Positions 35,647 to 44,585 of a DNA stretch of 64,000 nt are shown one piece after another. Under the pieces are notes generated by a model. It was not told where the DNA came from, searched no databases, and was given only the letters and a program-made list of their open reading frames with translations. The stretch is from Salinarimonas sp. (lineage in GTDB: Bacteria; Pseudomonadota; Alphaproteobacteria; Rhizobiales; Beijerinckiaceae): positions 5,061,501-5,125,500 of the forward strand of contig NZ_CP157794.1 in NCBI RefSeq assembly GCF_040111675.1, written 5' to 3'. The position numbers were made by a program, and so were the translations under genes. Position 1 is the first letter of the stretch; each line of letters opens with the position of its first letter.

Positions 35647-36185
35647 TCACCCCGCGCGCCGCTCCCCCTCCCGCTCTCCACGCTTCATCCGCTCCGCCGC
35701 CGCCTCGAGCACGACGCCGAGATCCGCCGCGGCCGCGCCCGGATCGCGAAGCAGGGCGAGCAGGCCGTCCGGCGTCGCGCGCAGGAGCGCGTCCAGGGGC
35801 GCCGGCCGCGCGATCAGGTAGCCCTGCACCTCGTCGCAGCCCCGCGCGAGAAGCCGCAGCAGCTGGCCGGGCGTCTCCACGCCCTCCGCCACGACGCGCA
35901 CGCCGAGCCCCTCCGACAGCCGCAGCACCGACTGGACGATGTGCCAGGCGCTCTCGTCCTCGCTCATGGCGCGGATGAAGGAGCGGTCGATCTTGATCGC
36001 GTCGAAGGGGAACCGCGTCAGGTAGGAGAGCGAGGAATAGCCCGTGCCGAAATCGTCGAGCGCGATGCGCACGCCCAGACGCTCCAGCGCCTTGAGGATC
36101 GCGATCGCGCGCTTGTCGTCGTCGACGAGGACGCTCTCGGTGACCTCGAGCTCGAGCCGCGCGGCCGGCAGGCCGGCTTCCTCTA
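35647..36185 (-). pseudogene. C-terminal EAL-domain fragment cut off by IS630 element
   Basis: The last 179 or so codons of the ammonium transporter-GGDEF-EAL gene, now separated from the rest by the IS. Reading in from the insertion point gives GLPAARLELEVTESVLVDDD, then ALDDFGTGYSSLSYL, IKIDRSFI and VVAEGVETPGQ, which hold the metal and general-base residues of an EAL phosphodiesterase. Nothing at the junction supplies a start, so the piece is probably not made. The frame continues exactly into that at 37244 once the IS and one TA are removed. Confidence 0.93.
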
Positions 36186-36278
36186 GAGCAGATCGCTTCC
36201 TGATGGAATCGCGCGGGGGATTCCCTTCGAGGCCAGTTCGTGATTCACGGTAGAGGCTGGCGGAGGAGGCCAGCCGCC

Positions 36279-37231
36279 ATGACGAAGCCCCTCTCGATGG
36301 ATCTGAGGCAGCGCGTCCTCGCTGCGGTCGATGCCGGCATGAGCCGCCGGGCCGCGGCGGACCGCTTCGGGATCGCGCCGTCCGCGGCGGTGAAGTGGTT
36401 CAACCTTCGGCGCGAGACGGGCTCGGTCGCGCCGCGGGCGCAAGGCGGCGACACGCGGTCCGGGCGGATCGAGGCGCTCGGCCCGGTCATCCTCGCGATG
36501 GTGGAGGAGGCGCCGGATCTCACCCTCGTCGAGATCGCCGAGCGGCTCGAGCGCGAGCACGGCGAGCGCTTCGCGCCCTCGACGGTGCACCGCTTCTTCG
36601 GCCGCCACGGCCTGACGTTCAAAAAAAGTCCGGCCACGCCAGCGAGCAGGACCGCGCCGACGTCGCCGCGGCCCGCGAGGCCTGGTTCGAGGAGCAGCCC
36701 GAGCTCGACCCGCAGCGGCTGATCTTCATCGACGAGACCTGGCTCAACACCAAGATGGCGCGGTTGCGGGGCCGCGCCCCCGAAGGCGAGCGCCTGCGCG
36801 CCGGCATCCCTCACGGCCATTGGCGCACCACGACCTTCGTGGCCGGGCTCAGGATCGGCGGGATCGACGCGCCGATGCTGATCGACGGCGCGATCAACGC
36901 GGCGAGCTTCCTCGCCTACGTCCAGCAGGTCCTGGTTCCGACGCTGAGCCCCGGCGACGTGGTGATCATGGACAACCTCGCCAGCCACAAGACCCCCGCC
37001 GTGCGCGAGGCCATCGAGGCGGCCGGAGCCGAGCTGCGCTTCCTGCCGCCCTACAGCCCGGACTTCAACCCCATCGAGAACGCCTTCGCCAAGCTGAAGG
37101 CCCTGCTCAGGAAGGTCGCCGCCCGGACGCGCGACGCCCTCTGGAGCGCCGTCGCCGACGCCATCGAAGCCTTCCCGCCAGAGGAATGCGCGAACTTCTT
37201 CACCGCAGCAGGATATGAACCCGAGTGGTGA
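36279..37231 (+). CDS. IS630 transposase made by -1 frameshift
   Basis: A DDE transposase in two frames. The first part, from ATG 36279, has a helix-turn-helix (SMDLRQRVLAAVDAGMSRRA, then FGIAPSAAVKWFNLRR). At 36621-36627 seven A residues followed by G allow a -1 slip, after which the second frame continues with SGHASEQDRADV. The catalytic acids follow: D in LIFIDETWLN, D in VVIMDNLASHK and E in SPDFNPIENAFAKLK. The combined product is about 317 residues. Without the slip only a DNA-binding fragment of about 147 residues is made, which may limit transposition. Confidence 0.92.
36621..36628 (+). other. programmed -1 frameshift slippery site A7G
   Basis: AAAAAAAG at the exact point where transposase homology passes from the frame of 36279 to the frame one base back. 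Runs of A of this kind serve as frameshift signals in many IS630 members. It is the only homopolymer of this length in the element. Confidence 0.8.
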
Positions 37232-39923
37232 GAATCTGCTCTAGGGCGCCCGTCACGGTCTCGAGGAAATCCGGATCGCGGAACTGGCGCGGGCTGACGT
37301 TGACGCTCACCCCCGCCTCGGGGAAGCAGCGGGCCGCCGCACGGCAGGCCTCGCGCAGGGCGAAGGCGCCCACGGGCACGATCAGGCCCGTCTCCTCGGC
37401 CACGGGAACGAAGTCGCTCGGCGGCACCGGCCCGTCCTCCGCGGTCCAGCGCAGCAGCGCCTCGTAGGAGACGATCCGGCCCGTGACGAGATCGAGCCGC
37501 GGCTGGTAGTGCAGCGTCAGCTCGCCGCGCTCCACCGCCCCGGCGAGCGCCGATCCCAGGCGCTTGCGGCGGCGCTGGGCCTCGCCCATGCCGGGCTCGT
37601 AGACGGCGTAGCCGTTGCGACCGGCGTTCTTCGCGGCGTAGAGCGCCGTGTCGGCGGTGTGGAAGAGCCCCTCCGCGTCCCCGGCGTGATCGGGGAAGAG
37701 CGCGAGCCCGATCGAGGCGCAGGGGCGGATCTCCTGGCCGCTCGGCAGCGTCACGGGTCGCGCGATCTCGCGCAGCACGCGATGAGCGAGGTCCGCGGCC
37801 TGCGTCGCGAAGACGAGGCCGGTCTGGATCATCGCGAACTCGTCGCCGCCGAGCCGCGCGGCGCAGTCCTCCGAGCGGCACAAGCCGCGCAGCCGCTCCG
37901 CCACGGCGCCGATCACGGCGTCCCCGGCGGGGTGGCCGTAGAGATCGTTGATGTCCTTGAATCGGTCGAGATCGACGAGGAGCAGCGCCGCCGTCGTGTG
38001 GTCGTGCTGCGGGCGCTCGATCAGGGCGGCGAGGCGACGGTTGAAGGATTCGCGATTGGGCAGGTCGGTGAGAGGGTCGTGCAGGGCGAGATGGTAGATG
38101 CGCGCCTCCGCCGCGCGCCGCTCGCGCAGATCCGCGACGGCGAGGACCTGCGCCTCGGCGCCCCGGAAGGTGATGACCCGCCTGCGGACCTCGACCGGGA
38201 TCGGCGCCCCGCCGGCGCCGCGCACCCGCGTTTCGTGCGGCACGCCGTCGGCGCTCTCGAGACGCCGGCGCAGGTCCGGCCAGTCGCTCGGGGGCACCAG
38301 GGCGGCGAGCGCGCGGCCGCGCAGATCGGCGACCCGCGCGCCGAACAGGATCTCCGCGGCCGAATTGGCGTCCGCGACGACGCCGTCGTGCAGGAGCAGG
38401 ATGCCTTCGAAGCTCGCGTCGGCGAAGGCCGCGAGGCGCGCCGCCTCCTCCTCCGCCCGCCGTCGCTCGGTCTCGTCGCCGCGTCGCGCCTCGGCGGCCT
38501 GAAGCGCGTCCATCAGGCGGTTGAACAGCCGCGTGAGCGTCTGGGCGTCGTCGCCGTCCTGGACGGGCAGGCGCGCGGCGAGATCGATGTCGCCGCGCAC
38601 CAGCGAGCGCATGGCGTCCTCGACATGGCCGGTGCCGAGCCGGGTGGCGTGCTCGGCCTGGTTCAGGCCTGCCTCCTCCTCCTCGACCGCCACCCGAATC
38701 GGGGCGAGGCGCGCGAGCGTCGCCAGCGCGAGGACGCCGAGGCCGAAGGCCCAGACGGCGTTGACGCCGACGCCCAGCGCCTGGATCCCGAGCTGGGCGA
38801 GGCGATCGCCCGCCGGCAGATCGGCCAGCGGCGCGAGCAGCGCCAGAGCGATCGTCCCGAACGCTCCGGCGGCGCCGTGCACGCCGATGGCGCCCACGGC
38901 GTCGTCGATCCGCAGCCGAGTCTCGAGCAGGCGGTTCGCCGCGTTCGCGACGAGCCCGCCGAGAAAGCCCACCAGCACCGCCGCGGCCGGCTCGAGCACG
39001 TGGCAGCCGGCGGTGACGGCGACGAGCCCGCCGAGAAGGCCGTTGACCGAACGCTCCGGCGGCAGCCGCCGGCGCGTCCAGCCGAGCAGATAGCCGGCGG
39101 CGCCGCCGGCGGCGCCGGCGAGGATGGTGTTCAGCACGATGCCGGCCACGGCGTCGGATGCCGCGAGCGTCGAGCCGCCGTTGAAGCCGAGCCAGCCGAC
39201 GAACAGCACGAGCGCGCCCGCGGCGCAGAGCACGGGGCTGTGCCCGGCGATGCGCACCGGCGCGCCGTTCGCATCGAAGCGGCCCGCTCGCGGCCCCAGC
39301 ACGATGCAGGCGGCGAGCGCCACCCAGGCGCCGGTGGCATGGACCACGGTGGAGCCGGCGAAATCGACGAAGCCGAGCGCGCCGAGCCAGGCGCCGGGCG
39401 CGGGGTACAAGGCCGCGCCCCAGGTCCAGTGCACGAAGACCGGATAGATCAGCGCCGCGAGGACGAGCGTGCACACGACGTAGGCGGACAGGCGCATCCG
39501 CTCCGCCACGGCCCCCGCGACGATGGTCGCGGCCGTGCCGCAGAACATCACCTGGAAGACGAAGAAGCCGATCTCCTCGGGGCCGAGATCGCGCAACAGC
39601 ACGAACCGGCTGTCCAGCACGGTCGCGAGGTCGTCCATGGCCCCGCCGAAGGCGATGGCGAAGCCGATCGCGGCGAAGGCGAGGACGGCGAAGACGAAGT
39701 CGAGGAGGTTCTTCTGCGCCACGTTGACGGCGTTCTTGGTGCGCACGGCGCCGGCCTCGAGCAGCATGAACCCGATCTGCATCAGGAGGACCAGCGCAGC
39801 CGCGGTCATGACCCAGGTGGCGTCGAGACGCGCCGCGAGATCCTGCGCGGCGTAGGCCGGTCCTGACCAGAAAAGAAGCAGAATGATCAGGATATAGGCA
39901 GCTGAAAGGGCGGTTCGGTGCAT
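37200..39923 (-). CDS. ammonium transporter-PAS-GGDEF-EAL fusion, truncated by IS630
   Basis: The surviving 5' part of a membrane c-di-GMP protein. Residues 1-430 form an Amt/MEP ammonium channel with the conserved DFAGSTVVHATGAW and IGVHGAAGAFG histidine motifs. After a HAMP-like linker and a PAS domain (about 500-610) comes a diguanylate cyclase with intact GGDEF (CAARLGGDEFAM) and an inhibitory RxxD site five residues before it. The EAL domain begins normally (SYEALLRW, VNVSPRQF) but stops after ETVTGAL, where the IS adds 13 foreign residues. The present product is 907 residues; before insertion it was 1072. Cyclase activity may remain while phosphodiesterase activity must be lost. Confidence 0.93.
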   Translation of the reverse strand: MHRTALSAAYILIILLLFWSGPAYAAQDLAARLDATWVMTAAALVLLMQIGFMLLEAGAVRTKNAVNVAQKNLLDFVFAVLAFAAIGFAIAFGGAMDDLATVLDSRFVLLRDLGPEEIGFFVFQVMFCGTAATIVAGAVAERMRLSAYVVCTLVLAALIYPVFVHWTWGAALYPAPGAWLGALGFVDFAGSTVVHATGAWVALAACIVLGPRAGRFDANGAPVRIAGHSPVLCAAGALVLFVGWLGFNGGSTLAASDAVAGIVLNTILAGAAGGAAGYLLGWTRRRLPPERSVNGLLGGLVAVTAGCHVLEPAAAVLVGFLGGLVANAANRLLETRLRIDDAVGAIGVHGAAGAFGTIALALLAPLADLPAGDRLAQLGIQALGVGVNAVWAFGLGVLALATLARLAPIRVAVEEEEAGLNQAEHATRLGTGHVEDAMRSLVRGDIDLAARLPVQDGDDAQTLTRLFNRLMDALQAAEARRGDETERRRAEEEAARLAAFADASFEGILLLHDGVVADANSAAEILFGARVADLRGRALAALVPPSDWPDLRRRLESADGVPHETRVRGAGGAPIPVEVRRRVITFRGAEAQVLAVADLRERRAAEARIYHLALHDPLTDLPNRESFNRRLAALIERPQHDHTTAALLLVDLDRFKDINDLYGHPAGDAVIGAVAERLRGLCRSEDCAARLGGDEFAMIQTGLVFATQAADLAHRVLREIARPVTLPSGQEIRPCASIGLALFPDHAGDAEGLFHTADTALYAAKNAGRNGYAVYEPGMGEAQRRRKRLGSALAGAVERGELTLHYQPRLDLVTGRIVSYEALLRWTAEDGPVPPSDFVPVAEETGLIVPVGAFALREACRAAARCFPEAGVSVNVSPRQFRDPDFLETVTGALEQILTTRVHILLR

Positions 39924-40006
39924 GGCGAATACCCGCTTCGACTCGGCAGGTATTTGCGCCTGATCATCTTAACTTTGCGTGATGCACAGCCGGCGCTCGG
40001 CCGACG

Positions 40007-40798
40007 TCACGCCGCTTCCCGCGCGAGGGCGCTGCGCATGCAGTCGAGGACGACGGGCTTTCCCGGCCGCGCCACGAGCGTGCAGCCGCGCGGAATCTCC
40101 CGCCAGCCCTCGCGGCTGTCGTCGATCGGCTCGGACACGACGAGGAGGCCGGCCTCCGTCTCGCGCCAATAGAGCGACGGCGGGCGGTCGTCGCAGGCCC
40201 AGCGACAGGCGACGAGGGTCTCGCCGTCGGTATAGGCGGCGGTGAAGCGCAGCGGCTCGTCGATGTCGGCGGCGCGGACGAGCCCGCGGGCGACGGCGAG
40301 GGTGCGCGCCATGGCGCCGATCGGGTCCTCGGCGAGCCCGTTCGCGAGGGCGACGAGGAACAGCGCCTCCGAATCGGTGCCGCCCTCCCGCGCGTCGTAG
40401 AGCCCGTCCGGGATCAGCGCCTCGAGCCGCCTTCGGATCCGGCCGTAGCCGCCGATCTGGCCGTTGTGCATGAACAGGTGCCGGCCGTGCTTGAACGGGT
40501 GGCAATTGGCCCGGGTCGTCGCCGTGCCGGTCGAGGCGCGGACATGGGCGAAGAACAGCCGCGAGCGCACCTGCTCGGAGAGGTTCGCCAGGTTCTCGTC
40601 CGACCAGGCGGGGCGGATCTCCCGATAGAGCCCCGGCTCCGGCTTCTCGCCGTACCAGCCGATGCCGAAGCCGTCCCCGTTCGTCTCGGTCTTCGCCTCC
40701 TCGGCGTGGAGCGACTGGTGCACGAGCGAGTGCTTCGGCGCGCAGACGAGATCGGCGATGAAGACCGGGTCGCCCCGGTAGGCGAGGAAGCGGCACAT
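40007..40798 (-). CDS. class II glutamine amidotransferase (YafJ-like)
   Basis: A 263-residue N-terminal-nucleophile glutaminase-like protein. The ATG at 40798 puts the catalytic Cys at position 2 (MCRFLAYRGDP). TNGDGFGIGWYG, RASTGTATTRANCHPF, FMHNGQIGGYG and GTDSEALF are the expected active-site segments. It has no fused acceptor domain, so it belongs to the stand-alone YafJ/EgtC-like group whose role is mostly unknown. Longer upstream starts would bury the Cys and are rejected. It lies just upstream, on the same strand, of the Amt-GGDEF-EAL gene. Confidence 0.92.
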   Translation of the reverse strand: MCRFLAYRGDPVFIADLVCAPKHSLVHQSLHAEEAKTETNGDGFGIGWYGEKPEPGLYREIRPAWSDENLANLSEQVRSRLFFAHVRASTGTATTRANCHPFKHGRHLFMHNGQIGGYGRIRRRLEALIPDGLYDAREGGTDSEALFLVALANGLAEDPIGAMARTLAVARGLVRAADIDEPLRFTAAYTDGETLVACRWACDDRPPSLYWRETEAGLLVVSEPIDDSREGWREIPRGCTLVARPGKPVVLDCMRSALAREAA

Positions 40799-40885
40799 GG
40801 CCGGGAGGGCTCCTGGGGCGCACGGATTCGCGCGCCATCGTAGATCAGGATTACCCCCGATCCGAGCCGCCGACAACGGCCCGGC

Positions 40886-41971
40886 TCACCCCTCCACCGC
40901 CTCCGCCACCGCCTCCCCCAGCGACAGGGCCGACGTCAGCCCCGGGCTCTCGATGCCGAACAGCGCCACGTGCCGCGGCAGGCCGTGCGCCGTCTCGCCC
41001 GCGATCATGAAATCGGCGGCCGGCTCGCCGGGGCCGGTGAGCTTGGGGCGAATGCCGCAATAATCGGCGGTGAGCGCGCCGTCGGGGAGATCCGGCCAGT
41101 AGCGCCGGATGGCGGCGTAGAAGCTCTCCGCCCGGCGCGGGTCGACGTCGTAATCCTCCCCCTCGATCCACTCGACGTCCGGGCCGAAGCGCATGCGCCC
41201 GGCGAGGTCGAGGGTGAGGTGCACGCCGAGCCCGCCGTCCACCGGCGCGGGATAGATCAGCCGGGTGAAGGCCGGCTTTCCCGCGCAGGCGAAGTAGTTG
41301 CCCTTGGCGAGGACGAGCTTCGGGATCGCCTCCGCCGGAAAGCCCTCGGTGGCGCGTGCGATGGCCTGGGCGCCGAGCGAGGCGGCGTTGACCACCGCGT
41401 CGAAGCGGTGCGCCTCGCCTTCCACCACGACCTCCCAGGCGCCGTCCCGGAAGACGAGCCGGTCGATGGGCGTCATGACGGCGAGGGCGCCGCCGTGATC
41501 CTCGATCTCGCCCTGGAGCGCCAGCATCAGGGCGTGGCTGTCGACGATGCCGGTCTCGGGCGAATGCAGCGCCCCGACGCAGGCGAGCGCCGGCTCCATG
41601 GCCCGCGCCTCCTCGCCGGAGACGAGGTGCAGGTTCTCCACCCCGTTCGCCTCGCCCTGGGCGTGGATGGCGGCGACCTTCTCCGCTTCCGCGTCGCTGG
41701 TCGCGACGATCAGCTTGCCGAGCTTTCGTGCGGGGACGCCGCGCTCGGCGCAATAGGCGTACAGCATACGGCGCCCGGCGACGCAGTGTCGCGCCTTCAG
41801 GGAGCCCGACGGGTAGTACAACCCGGCATGGACGACCTCGCTGTTGCGCGAGGAAACGCCGGAGCCGATGCCGGTCGTGCGTTCGGCCACGATCACGGTA
41901 TGACCACGAAGCGCGAGGCTCCTGGCCGCTGCGAGGCCGACCACGCCGGCGCCGATGACGAGGATGTCCAT
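40886..41971 (-). CDS. FAD-dependent oxidoreductase, L-2-hydroxyglutarate oxidase/dehydrogenase-like
   Basis: A 361-residue DAO-family flavoprotein. The FAD fingerprint is DILVIGAGVVGLAAARSLAL, and SSRNSEVVHAGLYYPSGSLK is the conserved block of L-2-hydroxyglutarate oxidases (LhgO/L2HGDH), with GVHLTLDLAGRMRFGPDVEW later. The enzyme would recycle L-2-hydroxyglutarate, a by-product of central metabolism, to 2-oxoglutarate. It stands alone, divergent from the LysM gene. Confidence 0.88.
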   Translation of the reverse strand: MDILVIGAGVVGLAAARSLALRGHTVIVAERTTGIGSGVSSRNSEVVHAGLYYPSGSLKARHCVAGRRMLYAYCAERGVPARKLGKLIVATSDAEAEKVAAIHAQGEANGVENLHLVSGEEARAMEPALACVGALHSPETGIVDSHALMLALQGEIEDHGGALAVMTPIDRLVFRDGAWEVVVEGEAHRFDAVVNAASLGAQAIARATEGFPAEAIPKLVLAKGNYFACAGKPAFTRLIYPAPVDGGLGVHLTLDLAGRMRFGPDVEWIEGEDYDVDPRRAESFYAAIRRYWPDLPDGALTADYCGIRPKLTGPGEPAADFMIAGETAHGLPRHVALFGIESPGLTSALSLGEAVAEAVEG

Positions 41972-42044
41972 GCCCCGCTATCAAGCGCAGCCGCGCGCGA
42001 TGCGCAAGCGGCGGAACGCCAGGTTCGGATCGGCGTTGCCGAGC

Positions 42045-42656
42045 ATGGCGACGGGCAGGGGCACGAATACGGCGAGGCGGACCGCCACGGCGGTGGCGCT
42101 CGCCGCCGCGCTGTCGGCGAGCGCGACGAGCGCGGGCGCGCAGACGAACGGCTGCGGGGCGACGCACACGGTGGCCGTCGGCGACACGCTCACCAACATC
42201 GCCGCGCGCTGCGGGGTGACCCCGCAGGCGCTGATCCAGGCGAACCCCGCCATCCGCGATCCGAACGTCGTGCCGCTGGGCGTCACCCTGACCATCCCCG
42301 GCGCCGCGGCGCAGGGCCGGCCGGAGACGCCCACGCTCGACGACCCGCCGGCGGGCGGGGCGGGCGTGCCGCCGCTTCGCGTGATCCCGATCGGGGGCCC
42401 GCTCGACGCGCGCGTTCGGCTCTTCGCGACGAACCTTCCGCCCGGCGCGAGCGCGCTCGTCGGCAGCGGGCCGCGCCCCGGGTCGGCCCTGCTCTTCGCG
42501 CGCGGCCAGGTCGACGCCACCGGCGTCCTCTCCCTCGAGCTCGCGCTGCCGGACTGGATGCTCGGCGCGGGCGTCGCGCATCTCGTGGTCGAGGCCCCGA
42601 TCGGCGGCCCCTGGCTGCGCGCCGCGCCCTACCCGATCGCGCCGGTGCGGCCCTGA
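42045..42656 (+). CDS. secreted LysM-domain protein
   Basis: A 203-residue exported protein. A signal peptide (TAVALAAALSASATSAGA) is followed by a single LysM peptidoglycan-binding motif (HTVAVGDTLTNIAARCGVTP then LIQANPAIRDPNVVPLG). The C-terminal part (ARVRLFATNLPPGASALVGS) looks like a beta-sandwich of unknown family. The ATG at 42045 is chosen because it puts the signal peptide near the N-terminus; in-frame starts at 41955-42000 exist. It may help maintain the cell wall. It precedes transaldolase but is not clearly in an operon. Confidence 0.78.
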   Translation: MATGRGTNTARRTATAVALAAALSASATSAGAQTNGCGATHTVAVGDTLTNIAARCGVTPQALIQANPAIRDPNVVPLGVTLTIPGAAAQGRPETPTLDDPPAGGAGVPPLRVIPIGGPLDARVRLFATNLPPGASALVGSGPRPGSALLFARGQVDATGVLSLELALPDWMLGAGVAHLVVEAPIGGPWLRAAPYPIAPVRP

Positions 42657-42742
42657 TCGCGTTGCGTCGAGACCCCATCCGGCGGTAGAAGGCCCGCCAT
42701 GCCCGCGCGCCGGCCCGCGCGCACCCGACCCGGAGCAAGACC

Positions 42743-43699
42743 ATGGCCTCGAAGCTCGCGCAGCTGCGCGACATGACGGTCGTCGTCGCCGATACCGGCG
42801 ACATCGAAGCGGTACGCCGCCTCGCCCCGCAGGACTGCACGACCAACCCCACCCTGCTGCTGAAGGCGGTGAACGATCCCGCCTACGCGCATCACGTCGA
42901 GGAGGCGCTCCGGTGGGGCCGCGCGCACGGGGGCGCGCGCGAGGCGGTGGTGGCCGCTGTCTGCGACCGGCTCGCCGTCTCCTTCGGGACCGAGCTCGCG
43001 GCCATCGTGCCGGGCCGCGTCTCGACGGAGGTGGACGCGGACCTCTCCTTCGACACGCAGGGCAGCGTCGCCAAGGCGCGGGCGCTGATCGCGGACTACG
43101 CCGCGCGCGGCGTGCCGCGCGAGAAGATCCTGATCAAGCTCGCCTCGACCTGGGAGGGCATCCGCGCCGCCGAGATCCTCCAGACGGAGGGGATCGACTG
43201 CAATCTCACCCTCCTGTTCTCGCTCGTGCAGGCGGCGGCCTGCGCCGATGCCGGCGCCTTCCTGATCTCGCCCTTCGTGGGACGCATCCTCGATTGGCAC
43301 GTCAAGGCGGGCGGCGGTCCCTACGAGGCCGAGACCGATCCGGGCGTGCTCTCGGTGAGACGCATCTACGCCTACTACAAGGCGCACGGGATCGAGACCG
43401 TGGTGATGGGCGCATCGTTCCGGAACGTCGGGGAAATCGAGGCGCTGGCCGGCTGCGACCGGCTGACGATCTCGCCGCAGCTGATCGAGGCGCTGGCCGC
43501 CGACGAGGGCGACCTGCCGCGCAGGCTCTCGCCCGACGCCGCGGCCGACGCGCCGGCGCGGATGCGGCTCGACGAGAAGGCCTTCCGCTTCGCCCTCAAC
43601 GAGAACGCGATGGCGACCGAGAAGCTGGCGGAGGGCATCCGCGGCTTCGTCAAGGATCTGCGCAGCCTCGAGGCGCTGGTCGCCGAGCGGCTCGGCTGA
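42743..43699 (+). CDS. tal: transaldolase
   Basis: A 318-residue pentose-phosphate enzyme, the length of the TalB class. The Schiff-base lysine is K132 in ILIKLASTWEG, matching the position in Escherichia coli TalB, and DCTTNPTLLL and ISPFVGRILDWH are family signatures. It is a single gene, convergent with irr, whose terminator lies between the two stops. Confidence 0.96.
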   Translation: MASKLAQLRDMTVVVADTGDIEAVRRLAPQDCTTNPTLLLKAVNDPAYAHHVEEALRWGRAHGGAREAVVAAVCDRLAVSFGTELAAIVPGRVSTEVDADLSFDTQGSVAKARALIADYAARGVPREKILIKLASTWEGIRAAEILQTEGIDCNLTLLFSLVQAAACADAGAFLISPFVGRILDWHVKAGGGPYEAETDPGVLSVRRIYAYYKAHGIETVVMGASFRNVGEIEALAGCDRLTISPQLIEALAADEGDLPRRLSPDAAADAPARMRLDEKAFRFALNENAMATEKLAEGIRGFVKDLRSLEALVAERLG

Positions 43700-43715
43700 G
43701 CGGGCGCCGCACGCG

Positions 43716-43738
43716 AAAAAGCGCGCCGACGGGCGCGC
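43716..43738 (-). terminator. rho-independent terminator of irr
   Basis: On the minus strand a 7-bp stem GCGCGCC/GGCGCGC with a short loop is followed by five T residues (AAAAA at 43716-43720 on the plus strand). It lies 56 bases past the irr stop and close to the tal stop, so it may act in both directions. Confidence 0.8.
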
Positions 43739-43793
43739 TCTCCTCGTGGGACGGAACCGGAAGACGGGACCGCGCGGCCCGGACGCCCGAAGA

Positions 43794-44279
43794 TCAGGCG
43801 CCCCTGCGCTCGGGCGAGCGCTCGTCCTTCCTGCGCAGGCGCACGACGACGTCGACGCGGGCGACCTCGTAGCCCTCGGGCGGCTCCGGCATGTCGAGCA
43901 CCGTCACGCCCTGGGTCGGCACGTCCATCAGCTCCTCCTCGCCCTCGACGAAGAAGTGATGATGCTCGGTCGGGTTCGTGTCGAAATAGGCCTTGCCGCC
44001 GTCCACCGCGAGCTGACGCAGCAGGCCCGCCTCGGTGAACTGATGCAACGTGTTGTAGACGGTCGCCAGCGAGACCGGCACGCGGGCGCGCATGGCCTCG
44101 TCGTAGAGCATCTCGGCGGTGATGTGCCGATCGCCCTTGCCGAACAGAAGCCAGCCCAGCGAAACGCGCTGGCGGGTCGGCCGCAGGCCGACGCGCCGCA
44201 GCTTGTCGCGCAGGTTCGACAGCGGGCAGCCGCTGCGGCCGGTGACCGAACCGGGTGTCATGTGAGGGCTGTGATCCAT
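43794..44279 (-). CDS. irr: iron response regulator Irr (Fur family)
   Basis: A 161-residue Fur-superfamily protein. The opening block GLRPTRQRVSLGWLLFGKGD then RHITAEMLYDEA is the Irr-specific DNA-binding region, and the TEHHHFFVE stretch at residues 104-112 is the histidine-rich heme/metal site. An N-terminal GCP motif (SGCPLSNLR) is present as a possible heme-regulatory motif. Irr represses or activates heme and iron genes according to heme availability. It is divergent from fabA, the usual arrangement in Hyphomicrobiales. Confidence 0.95.
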   Translation of the reverse strand: MDHSPHMTPGSVTGRSGCPLSNLRDKLRRVGLRPTRQRVSLGWLLFGKGDRHITAEMLYDEAMRARVPVSLATVYNTLHQFTEAGLLRQLAVDGGKAYFDTNPTEHHHFFVEGEEELMDVPTQGVTVLDMPEPPEGYEVARVDVVVRLRRKDERSPERRGA

Positions 44280-44585
44280 GTCGGAGCCGTGACGCCTCTC
44301 GAGGAGCTGAGCCGGAACGCCGCGGGCGGGCGTTCGTTTCCGTATTGATAGGGTCGAATGCGCGCGCTCGCAACCCGGTGAAGCACGGAGACGCAGCCTT
44401 GGGACGAAAAGGCGCGGTCCTGGGGATCGTCTCGGGCGCACCGCTCCCGGCGGATACCGGGTCGCGAGGGTTCGTGGAGGCCCGATCGCCGCTTTCGCCT
44501 TCGCGCCTTGGTGTGCTACCAGGACCGCTCGCGACGCACCGGGGCGCGTTACGGCGCCCCAAGAGCAGAGGACCGGCATCGATCC
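44280..44585. promoter_or_regulatory. divergent irr/fabA control region
   Basis: A 306-bp gap between the starts of irr and fabA that must hold both promoters. A less GC-rich segment near 44335-44360 (CGTTTCCGTATTGATAGGG) is the best promoter candidate. No clear Irr box or FabR-like palindrome was found. Confidence 0.4.

Larger units (their letters stand above)
36186..37241 (+). mobile_element. IS630-family insertion sequence
   Basis: A 1056-bp element flanked by TA on both sides (36184-36185 and 37242-37243), the target duplication of the IS630/Tc1 group. The ends are inverted: GAGCAGAT at the left and ATCTGCTC at the right, with weaker pairing inward. It encodes one transposase in two overlapping frames. 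The element interrupts the EAL domain of a c-di-GMP gene; both the joint and the transposase appear undamaged, so the insertion is recent and the element may still move. Confidence 0.95.

Noticed and set aside
35647..36072. Independent small EAL protein starting at the Met at 36072
   Set aside because: The Met is internal to the EAL domain just before the DDFGTG motif, and the upstream residues joined by IS removal match the domain; it is a fragment.
33589..39923. A larger defence island around the R-M genes
   Set aside because: Flanking genes are a LysR regulator and a c-di-GMP protein; no nuclease, helicase or reverse transcriptase partners are present.
40799..40876. Longer start for the class II glutamine amidotransferase
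   Set aside because: The catalytic Cys must follow the initiator Met, which fixes the start at 40798.
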